Positions 38,560 through 52,255 of a stretch of DNA of 64,000 bases are shown here, piece by piece. The stretch is from assembly GCA_026419785.1 (NCBI GenBank), contig JAODTK010005695.1, forward strand, positions 62,001 through 126,000, given 5' to 3'. A model generated the notes under the pieces. That model was given only the letters and a program-made list of their open reading frames with translations. It searched no databases and had not been told where the DNA came from. A program made the position numbers and the translations under genes. Position 1 is the stretch's first letter; each line of letters opens with the position of its first letter. The stretch is from Sclerodactyla briareus. Its lineage: Eukaryota > Echinodermata > Holothuroidea > Dendrochirotida > Sclerodactylidae.

Positions 38560-38810
38560 AATAATCAGACAATCTTGGACAAATACTTGGGACACCCCGC
38601 ACCCCGTTCAATGTTGTTGTCTGAGCGGGAAGTTAACAAAGTGCATCATTGTCAGAGGAGAGGAAGGCGGGGTGGGGTGCGATGTAGCCGTAAGTTTGTT
38701 TTTCCGGGCACATAATCATGCCACACCAATTCTACCATAGGGCGCGTCTGCTCGAAATGCTGCAAGTGTCCAACTATTTTGTCCCAGATGTAGGGCACTA
38801 TCTCAGAAGA
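38560..38810. repeat. Dispersed repeat, copy 2 (partner at 36565-36805)
   Basis: Starts near TCTTGGACAAATACTTGGGA and ends with CAACTATTTTGTCCCAGATG. See the partner for the shared text. Confidence 0.7.
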
Positions 38811-41800
38811 GCAACTCAGGTTAGTTACTTAAAACAGCAAGCAGGTGCCTTGTATAATCTTCCATGTCCCATTTCTGAGAAAATACATGTATTTCTTAGC
38901 GATGGACTGGGCTTATTGTGTCACTGTTGAGAAGGTCAATATTACGGGTGTGCCCTCCCTAACAAACCCAACCAACTTGTCCACTTTGGAAAGATGATAA
39001 TGGCAAAGAAACTCATGAGTTTTTATGGTTTATTTGCAGGTAAACTACCCGGTATAAAAGGGGGCCAACCAGCTGACGAAGCCAAGTGGAACCTTATACC
39101 CAAGATTTGATCGGTGATAGGCCTATCCGGAAACTCATCTCACTTCAAATAATGCACTCAGAAGCTTCAAGAGTTAGAAACTTGTTTACGAAGCCTTGTT
39201 TTGTATCACATGTTTTCTTCAGAATTTCAATTGCTTAATGTTTTGTGTTTCACATATTCCCTCCTTTTTGTTTATTAATTTTGTTTTTTTACTAGTTTTC
39301 ATCTGTCTGAATGCATGATCCACATTCTGTGGTAGGCTCTAGAGTGGCAGCACTCAGTCAAAATGATATTGTATTTTGGTAATATCTAACCAACATCGTG
39401 GTGTCCGTGGGAATGAACACTTTTACTTATTACTTTTTTCTTGAGGAAGAAAAGTCACTTTATGATGGTGGATTATACTCAATCACTAGGATACTTAGAA
39501 GAAATATGTTTTGTATTCAAATGTTCAAAAGATTTCAACTTTTTTAGGGAGAACTAATAACCGACAACTGTATTTCCCTGAAAGCAGGTTATGTACAGGC
39601 ATACATCACTCAAGAGTGGCTGTAATTCACGTGTTGCAACTTTTGTTGAAATTGCTTCCATTTTTGTTGCTTTTTCTTGTAATAAAATATATAAAATTAA
39701 TATAGTACTATGATATCTCTTTAAATTTGCTTGGAAATTACACATTTTTTGCACTTGTTTTTTTGGATGAGGTTTTTTATTACAATTTGGTGATGGAAAT
39801 TAACTGTGTAAATGCACATGAGTACTATGGTTTCCTTTTCACCATTATTCATCTGAGAGTGTCTAAACGCTGTATGTATGTGCCTCAATCACTGTTCAGG
39901 TTTTTGATTACATTCAACAAGTGCATACTGCGTCTTGTCTTCATGTTTCCTGCAAAAAAGCGAGGCATTAATTTGTTTTAATAATCGAGAACTTTAATAG
40001 TTTGGATCTCATGTAGTTGTACATGTGTAGGGCTACAATCTCTGCAAAGATACTGAAACAAATACTGGAAAGAATGCAACAAATTGATTGCGAACCCCCC
40101 TATTCAATGTTGTATTCCCCCGGCGTTTCCTAACTACCACATTAACGAGGAAGCGGGGTTTACATTCCATCATCGTCGCTCAAAAAAAGATGTGGGCACA
40201 CATGGGAGGGGGCGATATTTAGAAAGATAGGGTTATTACTTTGCGACCATACTATTAGATCAGTTTCACAGAGAAACAATGGTCTATTAATTGGGATGTT
40301 TTAAGATTTGAAATAAGCAGCTTTCACAACAATTTTCCCTACAATTCCAATTCGGACCATACCTGTGATGATAATTTGTTAAAATCTTCTTCAAAGCCAT
40401 TTTTAGTTCAACTCCAGCTTGGGTTTCGTGTTTCTGGTAAGAGTGCATACCTTTCCTTGTCGCATATTTTACTGGACATGCATGCATGCTAATAGGATTC
40501 TTCCCTACATTTCCGTTTAAAAATGCATGACTAATACTCTAACAATTTTTCAGAGTGCATAAACTCACATTTTTGAATTTTAATGTGCACAAACTCGTCA
40601 CTTGTTTCGTTTAGAGACGCACAAACTTGGATGATCTCCGTTTTTTACGTGGCACAAACTGATTTCAATTTCTTTTGAAACTGAACAAACTTGAATACAT
40701 ATTAAATTAGTCATTTCCATAGAGAGAAGAGCTCGCTTCCTAAGGTCTGGCGTTTTAATTCATTGATATTTTCTAAATATGTAGTTCTTCCAATTTGGGA
40801 ACCATTATGTAAATTTTTTAGAGAGCGAACTCTTTCCACTTGTTTCGAGAGGCTAAACAGAGGTCTTTTTTAAGCATTGGATCATGTTGATTCTGGGTGC
40901 ATTAACATAATATTTACAACAATAATGAAAGGTCTGATCAAATTATATTGTTGAACGTACTGCTGTTTAAATTCTAAACTGGTAGTGCAACCGAATTTGG
41001 TTATTCAACTCACATGCTCATCTTGTCAGAGAATGCCTTTCTTTTTAACCAATTTGGATGCAATCTTTGTAGGATTTGACAGGAGTGTTCCTGTTACAGC
41101 TTTAGCCCCTTATTTGTAACACAGTAACGTGGTGTCTCCACATCTCACGAGAACAATCCCTCATTGATGGAGGATCACCTGTGTCCCTGGACTGCGACTC
41201 AATTTTGACCACAGCCCTGTTCAGTTTAACCATAGTATGGGTGATGATAATAATAATACGGTGATAGGATAATCCTCTCACCTTGGCAGTTTGCAGAGGT
41301 GAGTTGAAGGCTCCACTGATGTAATATATGTGCTGTTTACTAACCAGATTCTGATATGGCCGTGAGTAATTAAACACTCTACTTGAAAGCATGGGTCAAA
41401 TATGGAGCCGTATATGTATCTGTTTTGTTTAATTTCAGTTTGTACTATTTATTATATACGAGGAGGCATATTTATTGTTGTTACCCACATGAGGGTTTGT
41501 GTTCGACCAACTCATCTCTCTTCAAGTTACTGTGGAAGGTACTCCTATCATGCACCCTTCTTGGGCATTCAGGGAGAAATACATCATTCATCTTCTCATT
41601 TTTTCCCATATTGAAACATTTTTATTTCGCGCTCCGGCAGTGCCCTCCGAACTGAAATTCAACCTAATGAGGCAAATATCCCTCTTTTTTTACCTTTCGT
41701 TCGCAAATGGTTTCAGATACTTAAAATTAACAAAATGCTACCAAACTATATTTTCACACAGCATTGGAAAGTTAAATGTTTTTCTTCCTTTTGTACATGA

Positions 41801-44800
41801 ATATTTAATGTTCACCTCAGTTATCCTCCATCACAATTTTTATACAAGAAACTAATCAACAAATTTTTAAAAATAGAAACCTTTTCCCATCAGTTTCATG
41901 TATTTTTTTGTAAGAGGTATGATGATGAACTAGTGATAAAATTCACAGTTTATAAATTCAGAGTCAGCTGAAATCTCTGTGTGCTGTGCACTTACCTTGA
42001 AGAATTTTGGGTGGTAGGGCTGACACAGTCAGTTGATGTCAAATGTGAAACATGTTTCAATATTATGAGGCTTTGACACGGCTTTCATCATTCAGCATCT
42101 GTTTTCTACATAACCCTCATCTGCTATCTGCTCGCTTCGAATTGCTTAACTTTTTGTTATAGCCATAATATTTACTCTTCATGCTTTTCATAGTTTCTCT
42201 CTCTATTTTGTAGCTACTAATACTGAACTGATTTCCCTTTTACATTTTCCATTCCTGTTGTTTTTGCTGCTCTTTGTGAATCGATACAGATTTTTCTATT
42301 TTTCGGAGTATCGCATGCTTTGTCCCCTAATTTTAAACACACTGTTATTGTTGAATCTCTATACAGTAACGCACAATTGATTTTTATACTGTACAGTTCA
42401 ACAGGCAATCACTCCCATCGTGATTTTTTTTCTGTATTCACGGATCTGGTGAACTTCCAAAATCCGCACAACAAATCCTGGCATATGTTGCCTTCAATAA
42501 TTAAGCTCAATGCCTAGAAAGAGAACATTCTGAGATATTGTGCAGGGGCAATGGAATTAGTGAGGTTTGTGAGTGTGTCCTCCTGCCCAATTTTGAAAAC
42601 AAACAGTTGGTCTTCCGAGTGCCAGAGTCTGTTCATAGTTTGAGTCGGTCGTGTGACCAGCGGTGGTGAGTGTGGGGTATGGTGTTAGCTGCAATGAACG
42701 GGTAACACTGTGGCAACGGCATGTAGGGAAGTGCACGCCCACCACCTTCCTGTCACCTCCAGTTTGGTTTAACACTAATCCTTGATATTAACCCAAATAC
42801 TTGATCTAGGTTCACACTCGGCGGCAGTTGGAAATTACATGCCAAAGGGATAAGCAATTGTAGCTTGAATGAATTGTGCAACATCCTTATTGGACCATAT
42901 CCGCAGCTGTATTCTATTCGAAACCACTGTTTCAAAAAATCACACACCGACATTCTAGCACACCGGTCAAACACTTAACCATTTAGCTGAATTCTTTGAG
43001 AATTATTCCAGATTGGACAATTTTATTTGTTACATTTCATAGTTAGTAACAGGGTAAGCCATTCCCATTTAATAAACTCAATAAACTCATCAATTTATAA
43101 ATCAATGTACAAAATTTGCTTTGGGCCTATCGGTGTTGGTATTCAAGTGATCACTGCCTCTCTAATGCTAACAGTTCCAGAAATTCTTTGAAATTTCAAT
43201 TTTCCTAGGTTCAAGTATAAACAGAATGAGCCATTTCTATTTAGTGACCATTCAAAAGAATCATGGTCCATTCCTTTTGGGCATATGCGTGGCTTCCTTC
43301 CAGTGACTTCTTACTCCATTTGATGGACTTCTATTATTATCTCTAACTGTGAACCCCTTGTGACTTTTAGGTCTCCTGCATTTCACCACATTCCTTAATT
43401 CAGATTACAACTTTTGCAGAGAGGTTTGAATTCCCTGTAGGCCTAGATATTCCTCATTCTGCATTCCTCCCCTATTTCAATCGTGCCATTTCGGTCTCGT
43501 CGCTGCAACATTTTCATTTTGCCGGGTCGTTCAGGCTGAATGTATTCCGGATAAGTTTGTCAAGTGCCAGTCCGACTTATGGTTTGATCGCACTCACATC
43601 CTCAATGTTTTCCTCCCACCATTTCTAACCATGTATTCCATTTGTAATACTTACTGCCGATTCCCCCCTACTGCTACGTAAGATCTGCTTTCAGCTTTGA
43701 AACGTAATATTTTCGGTGAGATTTCCGTAATAGATACTAGTGAGTCTCACCATATTTTTTTTTCGAATGTAATTCATGTAATGGTCATAATATTGAGAGG
43801 ATATTTTTAATAGATATTTAGTTGACTTGTCCTGATTTTTACTGGTTTTCTTCAATTGTATTGCCGGATGAAGTGATGCCTTTTGACATGACATATGTTA
43901 TGTTCATTGTCTTGTTTGTTTGCCTTCATTTAACACAGCGGATTTTTTTTTTTCTTTTTTTTTTTCTTTCATATAGTTGAATATGAAGAGCTGTGGCTAC
44001 TTGCCTACTGGCTTTTTTGTAACGATGTGAGGAATAGTGTTCCTAAATTCTCCTACGAGGAGGATATTACTTTTTATCAGCGAAATTTTCATTTCATGCA
44101 TTTGGTACATGATCATTAATAACAGCTCTTCATACAGGTTTTCCTACCAGTGCTAAAATGTGTGTTTAACCATTAGATACATTTCCAGTTACTTTCCAAT
44201 CGTTTTGTATTTTACCAACACGTTTTTCCAGGTTCCTCAAAGTGCCAACATTGTTTATATTCAATGTTTCGAAATTGGCCATGGTCCTACATGGTATTAA
44301 TGACTAGACTTTCAGTCCTTTCTTTCTATCCACTATGACAAACAGCCGACCCCCCGATTGAATTTTAGAGGCCGATTCGAGTGTAATTGATAAGCACAAT
44401 CGCTCTGAAAGATATGCTCTGCGACTCACTGGTGGCAGGGGGGATGGGGGGTGGGAATGCCGGATTGCCAATAACACAAGTCAGTAACATGTGGTTTTAA
44501 GGATCTTTGTATGTCCAACGACATAGATACTAGATGGGATCCCCAATCAAACCTACAGAATCGTTAGAGGTGTGTGAAGAACCATCTCATAAATTTCTGA
44601 GTGAATGCTCTTCTTCTGCCTATCTCTATCATGGCCCAAAACACAGCATGTCTGTGGAGGGTCCATGGGCAGCCTATGCATTGTTCCCCCAGTGACATCA
44701 TGAATTCCTCAATAACACAGAATAAATGGAATCTCTCAAGAGCAACAGCTAGATGCTACAACCGCCAAATTTGGGGTTGGGGGGCCTGGGTTATCCTTTT

Positions 44801-46079
44801 TGCTCACACCATTCACCTGTCACGTTTTTGAAGCAAAATGTTTTACATTCCCATTGGGCCTTTAAGAATCCAGAATCCCCAGTTCCCTATCATTTGAGAG
44901 GAACAATCTTGCTAATAATGAGATTCCTGATTCACTCACTTTTTGCTGATACATTTGTCTAATTGAAACCCCATTTTTTCTAATCATCAGTTAATTTTTC
45001 AGCCTGATTTTGTTTGCTCTAATGATATATTTTTTCTTTTTTATCCAGTTTAAATATATTCATTCATCTTCACACTGTAGCACACAGACTAATGGAAACG
45101 GAAGCATTTCGGATTTTAAGAAATATTCATATACTGTATTTTCCCCTCCCATTGTTCCATCCTAATTATTGATGGTGAAGTCTTTTGAACCCTTTGTGGG
45201 GTCCTGTTTTGGATTTCTTGACTGTTGGTCTTTTTTCCCCACAGTAATGTTTGTGCCTACAAACATACATATATGTGTGTTGTGTGTGTGGTGTGTGTGT
45301 GTGCATTTCTATGATTTGATTTGATCTACTACTGGGTTCTGAAGCCAAGTAAGGCTCTTAAGGAACTCTGGCCATATCTATCGTGGATGATATTCTGTCC
45401 AACGGGACTTCTCACAACCTACCGACGAGACTCATCGCAAATTTCCGAAGCAACCCCAAATCGATACCCATAGCACAATCACTGCACATATGCGAAACCA
45501 ATGAGGTAATCCTTGCTTTACAACATATACCACTGCAGACCGGTGCAAAAGCTTTTGTCCGTGTTCTCAGGAATAGTATCGAACCTACGATTTTGGGGTC
45601 AAATTAAAATGGGTTCTCAATCAAATCACAAATCACTGGTCTTGCGACCATTAATATCGTTTCTGTCCAGGCCTGTCAATGTTGGTTTTCACCACTACCA
45701 TAGGTAGAAGAGGAGAGAAAATTGCCACCAGTTTAGCAAATAATAAAGCATAATCTAAAAGCATTAGAAGTTGATATGTGGTTCCCCATCCCTAGGACTT
45801 TCCAATAGTAATAACCTAATCAGTGACCAGTCCAAATTCCAAATTTTTGGATCCCGAATTGTCATGTTGTTTGACCAGTCCCACTAGTTTTGAGGGAATT
45901 ATGACCAAATAAAAACAAATAAACAAAATAGTCAAGTGAGAGGCATGCCATTATTTCACCTCCAGTGACCCCAGTTCTCTAGTTTTGATACCTCAGGAGG
46001 ACCACCGTGGACCACAATCAAAGTACAGACAGTTAAAAAAAAAAAAAACGAACGAAATAAACTCATTACAGCCCCAGTG
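38811..46079. other. T-rich intergenic or intronic stretch, no gene recognised
   Basis: Seven kilobases with many T-runs and no recognisable exon or TE protein. Points seen: a possible small exon at 42607-42664 (open as LVFRVPESVHSLSRSCDQR before TG/GTGAGT, but with a weak acceptor); T-runs at 43948-43970; a TG tract at 45274-45303. The open frames at 41383-41855 are hydrophobic because the DNA is T-rich. Some unrecognised gene could lie here. Confidence 0.4.
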
Positions 46080-46660
46080 CCACAATGCAGTCATGATGCT
46101 GTGTGTGAGCCTGTTGTGTTTGTGTGTGTGCGTGTTTGTGTATGTGAGTAGTAACGCCAGCCTTGTAAACCAATACCTAACACTCGACCCCACCTGGATG
46201 GATTAGGCATTCTCGTTATGTAACACTATTGTTTTTGGTTCCAGGTCATGTCATCTGAGGTCACCAGAGGTCAAAGTCTGAAACGCCCTTGTAAACATGA
46301 TAGTCGAGAATGGTTGGTCCGAACAAAGTCAAAATTTGGTTTATTATATAGCTTTCGCTTTCGTATGGAGTGTACAGGAACGACTATTGTATTTGGTTTC
46401 GGTCGGGGGTGAATTCCTGGATGCACAAAAAAAATTTGACAGGTCAATATTTTGCAAGTTTGGCTAGTATACCTGGATGGGATGAAGCTCCTACTTTGGT
46501 ATGTGTGTTCCCCAAATTATGAGTACGTGAATCTATTCGTTGGGGTCAGTCAGAGTCCACCAGAGTCAAAGTCTGAAATCCTTGAAATTTAGTCTGAGTG
46601 TGTGGCTTGACTAGCTTCCTTATCAGTGAGGAAGGACCCTATTGGTTGGTTTGGGAAAAT
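46080..46660. repeat. ~295 bp tandem repeat block, TG-led, second block
   Basis: After GTGTTTGTGTGTGTGCGTGT (46116-46135) come CCTTGTAAACCAATACC, CTCGACCCCACCTGGATGGA, GTCACCAGAGGTCAAAGTCT and GTACAGGAACGACTATTG. A second, more decayed unit starts near ACCTGGATGGGATGAAGCTC (46470) with AGAGTCAAAGTCTGAAATCC. It has the same family and orientation as 17793-18470. Confidence 0.7.
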
Positions 46661-49480
46661 GGGACATTTTCAGAACGTTATGTTGCCCATAATGAGCTTG
46701 TACAATCTCCCATTCGTTCTTCGTGTCTGGCTATAGGTTGTCAGAAATAGTCAAGGAATCGCTAAGCCATCTTTTCTTTCTGGTTTCTGGGAATAAAGAT
46801 ATAGACAATACTGGTGCGAGTTTCCGGGAATTCACACAACTTTACATTTTGCATAAATTCTGCTAACTAGAAGACACATTGAATGACCTTCAGTGACTTC
46901 CGAATCTGTATTAAAAACTCCAGAAGTAAAAGTAGGTCATATCCAGTGTTTGTGAAAAATCCGACGAACTTAGGTACAAAATAACGTTATACAGTTGTAA
47001 GCCCTAGGGTCTCGGCCAAGTGTGAAAGGTTTTGGTCCGCAATGTTCCTGCAACCAATCGCTAACTGTTGTTTGTAGATTTTTTGACACAAGGTTATGTA
47101 AGCCTAAGGCATGGGCTGTTGTCTTGTTGTCAAGATGCACCCGCCTACCGAATTGTAGGAAGCTGCTAAACTGACGCTTCAAAACTTACAATGCATTCGT
47201 GAATGTGTCTGGGAGATATCGCTAGCGGCTGTTGACTAGAGGCCGTGGGTTATTTGAAATAGCGCTCCCTCACAATCAGCCTCTCAATTGGTCTCGGCGG
47301 GCGGATCGGGCATGGTGAATACTCAGGTTGCGTTGGGGTTGTGGTTCGCGCGTATATGATGGGAATATTTTACGTGACGTTTTATCGTGTTTATTGAAAA
47401 ATATTCACCCACGAAAATATGTGTATGAGATATTCCCTCCAATTATTTGCAACTGAACCTGGGAACACCGCGGAACAACCCCTTTCCTTTTGCCTACTCT
47501 GGATCCAATGTTGTGTGGCCGACTGGCCGTTGCTTCAATTTACATGATCAGTGACGTAAAAACAACAACCGTCCTCTACCCCAGCCGCTCCTGCGGGCCA
47601 TTCTTACTGGGGGCTATTCATCAATCAAATCATCACCCCTTTTTCCTGGAAGCGCAAAAGCACCAATCATTATGTCTTTCCTGGTACATAGATCCTACGC
47701 CATACACATTGCTGACGATGCTCCAGTCCCAGACAATATTCAAGCAAGCTCGGGCTGATCGGTTTTACCTGGTTGAACGCCATCTCTGCCCACTGACAGA
47801 TGGTGTTTCTCATCCGCAGAATATGGACGCTTTGAGTAAAGTGTTGTACCTATTGATACTGGAAAGAAAGACAAGGATTTAGAACAGCTTCACGTGGCTT
47901 TCGTGTGTGTGTGATTGTGATATATATACTATAATCAACTTCGCACATGAACCCACGCCTTTTCCCCGTTTCCCCATCGGGAACCCCGTCGGCACCTCGC
48001 AACCAACAGTGAGGGGGTTGGCCTTGGTCCACTGTGCCAGTTTTTGTTTATAACTGATCCCATCCGATTGACTACAATAGTTTGGCGCTGAGCCAGAGTG
48101 AGTGTCCTCGCCGCCACTGGCGTGAACCCTCATCAGTAACTGGGCTGCTGTGTTTACAAACAGCTGATAGTGACGACGAACATGTGCCCTGTTTATTCTC
48201 AAGTTTGCACTAGATCTAAACGTACCTACTCAGAGGTGACTTCGTCGAGGGTGGCCCAAACTGCACGTCATGCAAGCTGCACCATGTAGATTCACAGGGC
48301 GCGTGCTAGCTGTCGCACGCGGGACATACAACAACTGAACAAGGAACACATGGTCACGTGTTTCGCTTGGGGCGAATGTGGCAAAATTTAAACAATTGCT
48401 CTACTGGCGGTTAGGGAAAAACCGCCGGATCCTTAATACTACTTCACTGTATGCTGGTCAATATCGCGGCTATATGATTTGAGAACGGAAACGGCATCAA
48501 TCGCTTGTTTCAACAGGCTATAGAATGCGTATAAAATAATGAATTCGGACTTATCGGGGATATCCCTTGTTTAAGCTTATATTTTAAGCACGGAGGCATA
48601 GGGAACCCAATAATCCCATATGCTAAACAAAAAAAAAATTCTTGTGTGTCTAGCATGACCGAAACAATTCACACCTCGCCTAAGCCAGGCAACCAGTCCC
48701 CTCTCCGGCGCCTAAAGTTGTGCTATAAGCTAGGGCCCATGGTCCGTCCATTACCAAACTTATAACCACTGAGCTAAACGTCAAAGAGCCAGTCGGAGTG
48801 TGCGGTATCCTATAGAACCTTGTCTAACCTTATAATAGCGACCCCTCTCCAGAAGGAAGGAACTGGGCGTTTCGCGAATTGGGGGGGGACTTTTCTCAAG
48901 TTTCTGTCAATTGTCCCCCCCAGGGCTTACCACCGTAGTTCCTGTGATCCATCCGATCAGGTTTTTTTTCCTTAGCGGAGGGAGGGCGGGGTGGTGTAAC
49001 TGTGCGGACTACACACCCAAAACATAATTCTCAACAAAATTGACACTCGTGTTGCATGGGTGCAGGGATGACAGAATAACACGAGGAATAGCCTCGTCGC
49101 ACTCGGGGTTTCATTGGGTCAGCTGGTAAACCATGCTATGAGTGTACAGTCAACACGCAGGCGAGTGTTCGGCAATGGGGGCGCCCTCATTCGGTTATTT
49201 ATAGCCTAAAACGCTGGACCCCCCGTCGCGATACATTCTTCGGTGTAAATCCTAACCTATTCAGTCTTGAGGGGGCCAGGGACACCAACTCGATTCGGCA
49301 TCAATACGACTCAATGAATATAAAGCTACATACCATTTCAGTATTCATGAACAAAACAAAAAAAATAGAACATAAAATGCATTATTCTAAAATTGGCAGG
49401 TTTAGCAATGCAACCTGCCACTCATTGTCGGTCTGTATATGCGTTCCCCTGCAGCCACCGTGACGTGGGCGCATCCTCGA
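46661..49480. other. Intergenic, no gene recognised
   Basis: Largest frames: 130 codons + (47490-47882) and 107 codons - (48202-47879), neither with a known domain. A near-inverted pair of G- and C-runs, AATTGGGGGGGGGACTT (48878) and CAATTGTCCCCCCC (48910), could form a hairpin. Confidence 0.35.
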
Positions 49481-49485
49481 AGGGC

Positions 49486-49930
49486 AACCCCCCCCCCCCC
49501 CTCCGGTATAGGTCGGATGTCGTCGTGGCCCGCACAGACGTCCTCGGGAACCTCCATCCTCCAGTCTACTGTCCGTCCCCACACATTACATACTCGTCCT
49601 GCTTCGGACGCCCCTCCAACTTCCCCACTCCTGTTTGCGGCCCTTGGGAACAGCCCACCCCCCCCCCCCCCCCCCTCGTCAGTACACACCTCCCTATTCT
49701 TCTACATTATCCTAGTTGACATTCGAGTATAGATATGGTACAGACCAGTAGGTTTCTAGCTGCCGTGTCAACCACGCGTCATACCCTGATAGTATTCACT
49801 TGGACAAAACAATTTTCCCCCGTATAGTTCACTGTGGGAGTTTGACAGCTCTTGGCCCCTTGTATGTGCACAGGGGTCTGGAAGTTGGCGAATTTTTGGT
49901 GGTGGGGGGGGGGGGGGGGGGGGGGGTGCT
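49486..49930. repeat. Cluster of poly-C and poly-G runs
   Basis: Runs: C at 49488-49502, C at 49659-49675, G at about 49906-49926. Opposite-strand homopolymers this close can form G-quadruplexes or hairpins and are hard to sequence, so their lengths are doubtful. The several overlapping open frames here (Pro- or Gly-rich) are by-products. Confidence 0.75.
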
Positions 49931-50082
49931 GCATGGGTGTACCGTTATTTTCCTCCCCCCTCATTTCTGGTGAAGTGTCTGTGGATGTCGCCAGTTTCAC
50001 TGGCTGAGTTTTGCTTTCCCTTCCCTCAAATCATGCGTGTTTCCCGTTTAAAGAGCATTTCGCTGTTTTTGAATGCATTGTC

Positions 50083-50145
50083 CGTTTGTGTGTGTGCGTG
50101 TGTATGTGTTGTGTGTGCGTGTGTTGGTGTTTGTGTTGGAGTGTG
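50083..50145. repeat. TG-rich microsatellite
   Basis: GTGTGTGTGCGTGTGTATGT then GTTGTGTGTGCGTGTG and GTTGGTGTTTGTG, about 60 bases, interrupted. Confidence 0.8.
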
Positions 50146-52255
50146 GTCCTATACCATAAAAAAAAAATGTCAGCGGTGCGTCGATTTTTTCAATTGGTCA
50201 GTATAGAGGCCTTTTAGCGGAAATGCCTTCAGTCAATGAAGTTGGAATCGGGGAAGATTTAATCAGCCTCTACACCCATATTTTATAGCCCCTTGCCGGC
50301 GTTCCCGAGGTCTAATTATTTTATTTTAAACGGATAAATCGTCTATAGGCTATTGGGGAAATGCCTTTGCGAGGGTTTGTTTTGTTCTATGGTACGAACT
50401 ACACACAGGACCTGTTAGTGCCTATATAGTCTAAGGTCCAGTTACTACTGCTACTACTACACTACCGCGATTGTAATCACAATGTTTGAAGCCGGTATAG
50501 GACCTTTTTGGCAACATGCCATCTCTAGAATTCTCTTCGCATATTTTGGCACCGCGGTGCATGACTACTAAAATCCACCGTCAGTTCTAACTACTTACGG
50601 TCTAACCTATAAGCAATTCCATCCCGGCCAGCTGAGCAATGTTTACCACTCGAATTCCCTTAAGCGCCAGCGGAAGCACACAGTCCAGTTGTCGGTAAAC
50701 GGTCTTTCACCTTTCCATCACCGCTTTTATTTAGTTTCCGCGTTAACGGTCTTCACCTATCCCTTAATCTCCCCAATCAAGGAGCACGTTCAAGGTCCGG
50801 ACCGTGACGAACATGTAACACACCCGCGTCCTAACAGTCCCACCCCCCCACCACGTTGCATCCCTGCGTAGGCCTATTCGCAATACAGCCGCATGAATGT
50901 TCGCGTTCCGTTGCGGTCACACTGTGGAATCGTTAGCGGATATATATAACGCCTAGGCCGAACTGCAGTACTCGTAACGCCTTTCTTTTTCACGACGGTA
51001 ATAGTTGGCTTTTTTCAATGGCTCGATTCGGATAACGGTCAACAAGGAGGTTTCTCTGTAGTCCAATCTCTAAGCAATGAAGTTAAATGTATCGGCGTTT
51101 GAGCTGCAGAAAATTTGGCCTTTCTTTCCAAGGTACATTTTGGTGGGGGCAAGTTTCTCGAGTCGGTGGCTGCCGGGAGAGCTTCGAAGGACTGACGGGG
51201 TTCAGTAAATCGAATTACACCGTACTGATTATCGGATTATCTAATCAGCAGCGACTAGTATTGGCCTAGCCTTTTCAGCGATCTTTATGAAACGCAAACC
51301 TTTATTAACATGGTGGGGTGAGTATGTAAAAGTGCCGAAGTGTTGTAGGGTCGCCCCAGCAAGGGGAGACAGCATGCAAGATATAGCCTATATGAAGTAG
51401 GCCTGGTCAATTAATTTGTTCACTCCCCAGTATTATACGGAATGAACAACTCTAATGACATATTTGCGGCAAATAATCAGAGCTTATAGCTACCTCTCAC
51501 CCGCTCACAGGCCACAGCTATCACCAGAGCTGTATATTTGCTTGCGCATCTCACTGCGATCAAGAGCGCCACGCACCTGCAGGTACCGATTTTTGGGTTG
51601 CGAACATTGCATATGTTGACCTCAATGACCTCCGAACGACCCACAAACTTGTCGGGAACAAGGTTCCTACATCTGCCAAGTTTTCGTCGTTGAATGTCGA
51701 AAAACTTGAGACTGCATAATTCGGCCTCGATGACTGGAAATTCACCAACCATTTTTAAAGAGGAAATATAGCCCCTCTCCAACATGCCTCAACATTCCCA
51801 TGTGCAAATTTGGGACATCGCATGTTCGACCTCGAATATGCGCCATGAAGCCCCCGGCAGTGATAAGGTCAACTTAATGACCAATCCGGTTTTCTAATCA
51901 CTCCGCGCACATAACCAGCTCTGTGATAATGATTGAAGAATTCCAACATCATTCTCGACACCTCCACACGAACCTGAACTTTCTGATTTTAATCCTTTCC
52001 GATGAGGCCTACGTCAAACTAGGCGTGATATAGCAAACGATGAGCGATATTCAGTTGCATCGTTTTGGTACTTTTTTTTGTACATCCGTATATGCTCGAT
52101 ATTATTTGCAAATTTTATATTGAGTAAAATAGCCAACTGCAGTTGTCCAACGTGTTCCCGTTCCGTCTGAACGTTTTCTTTTTCTTTCTTTCATTTACTG
52201 AAATTCGGGTCGTTGCCATGTTCACTCTTTTCGTAACTTTTATTTTTTTCGGTTC
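50146..52255. other. Intergenic; one repeat-like patch
   Basis: No gene seen. At 51560-51860 the text GACCTCAATGACC, CAAGTTTTCGTCGTTG, ATGACTGGAAATTCACC and TTTGGGACATCGCATGTTCG has the repeating flavour of the GGTCA families on the opposite strand (compare AGTTTGGAACATCGCATAAA at 58822). The minus-strand frames across it are not genes. Confidence 0.4.

Noticed and set aside
47490..47882. 130-codon + frame
   Set aside because: Protein-like in parts but no family, signal peptide or splice context; left as unassigned.
51279..51316. Small exon-like segment before GTGAGT (DLYETQTFINMVG)
   Set aside because: Thirty-eight bases with no neighbouring exon or homology; not enough support.
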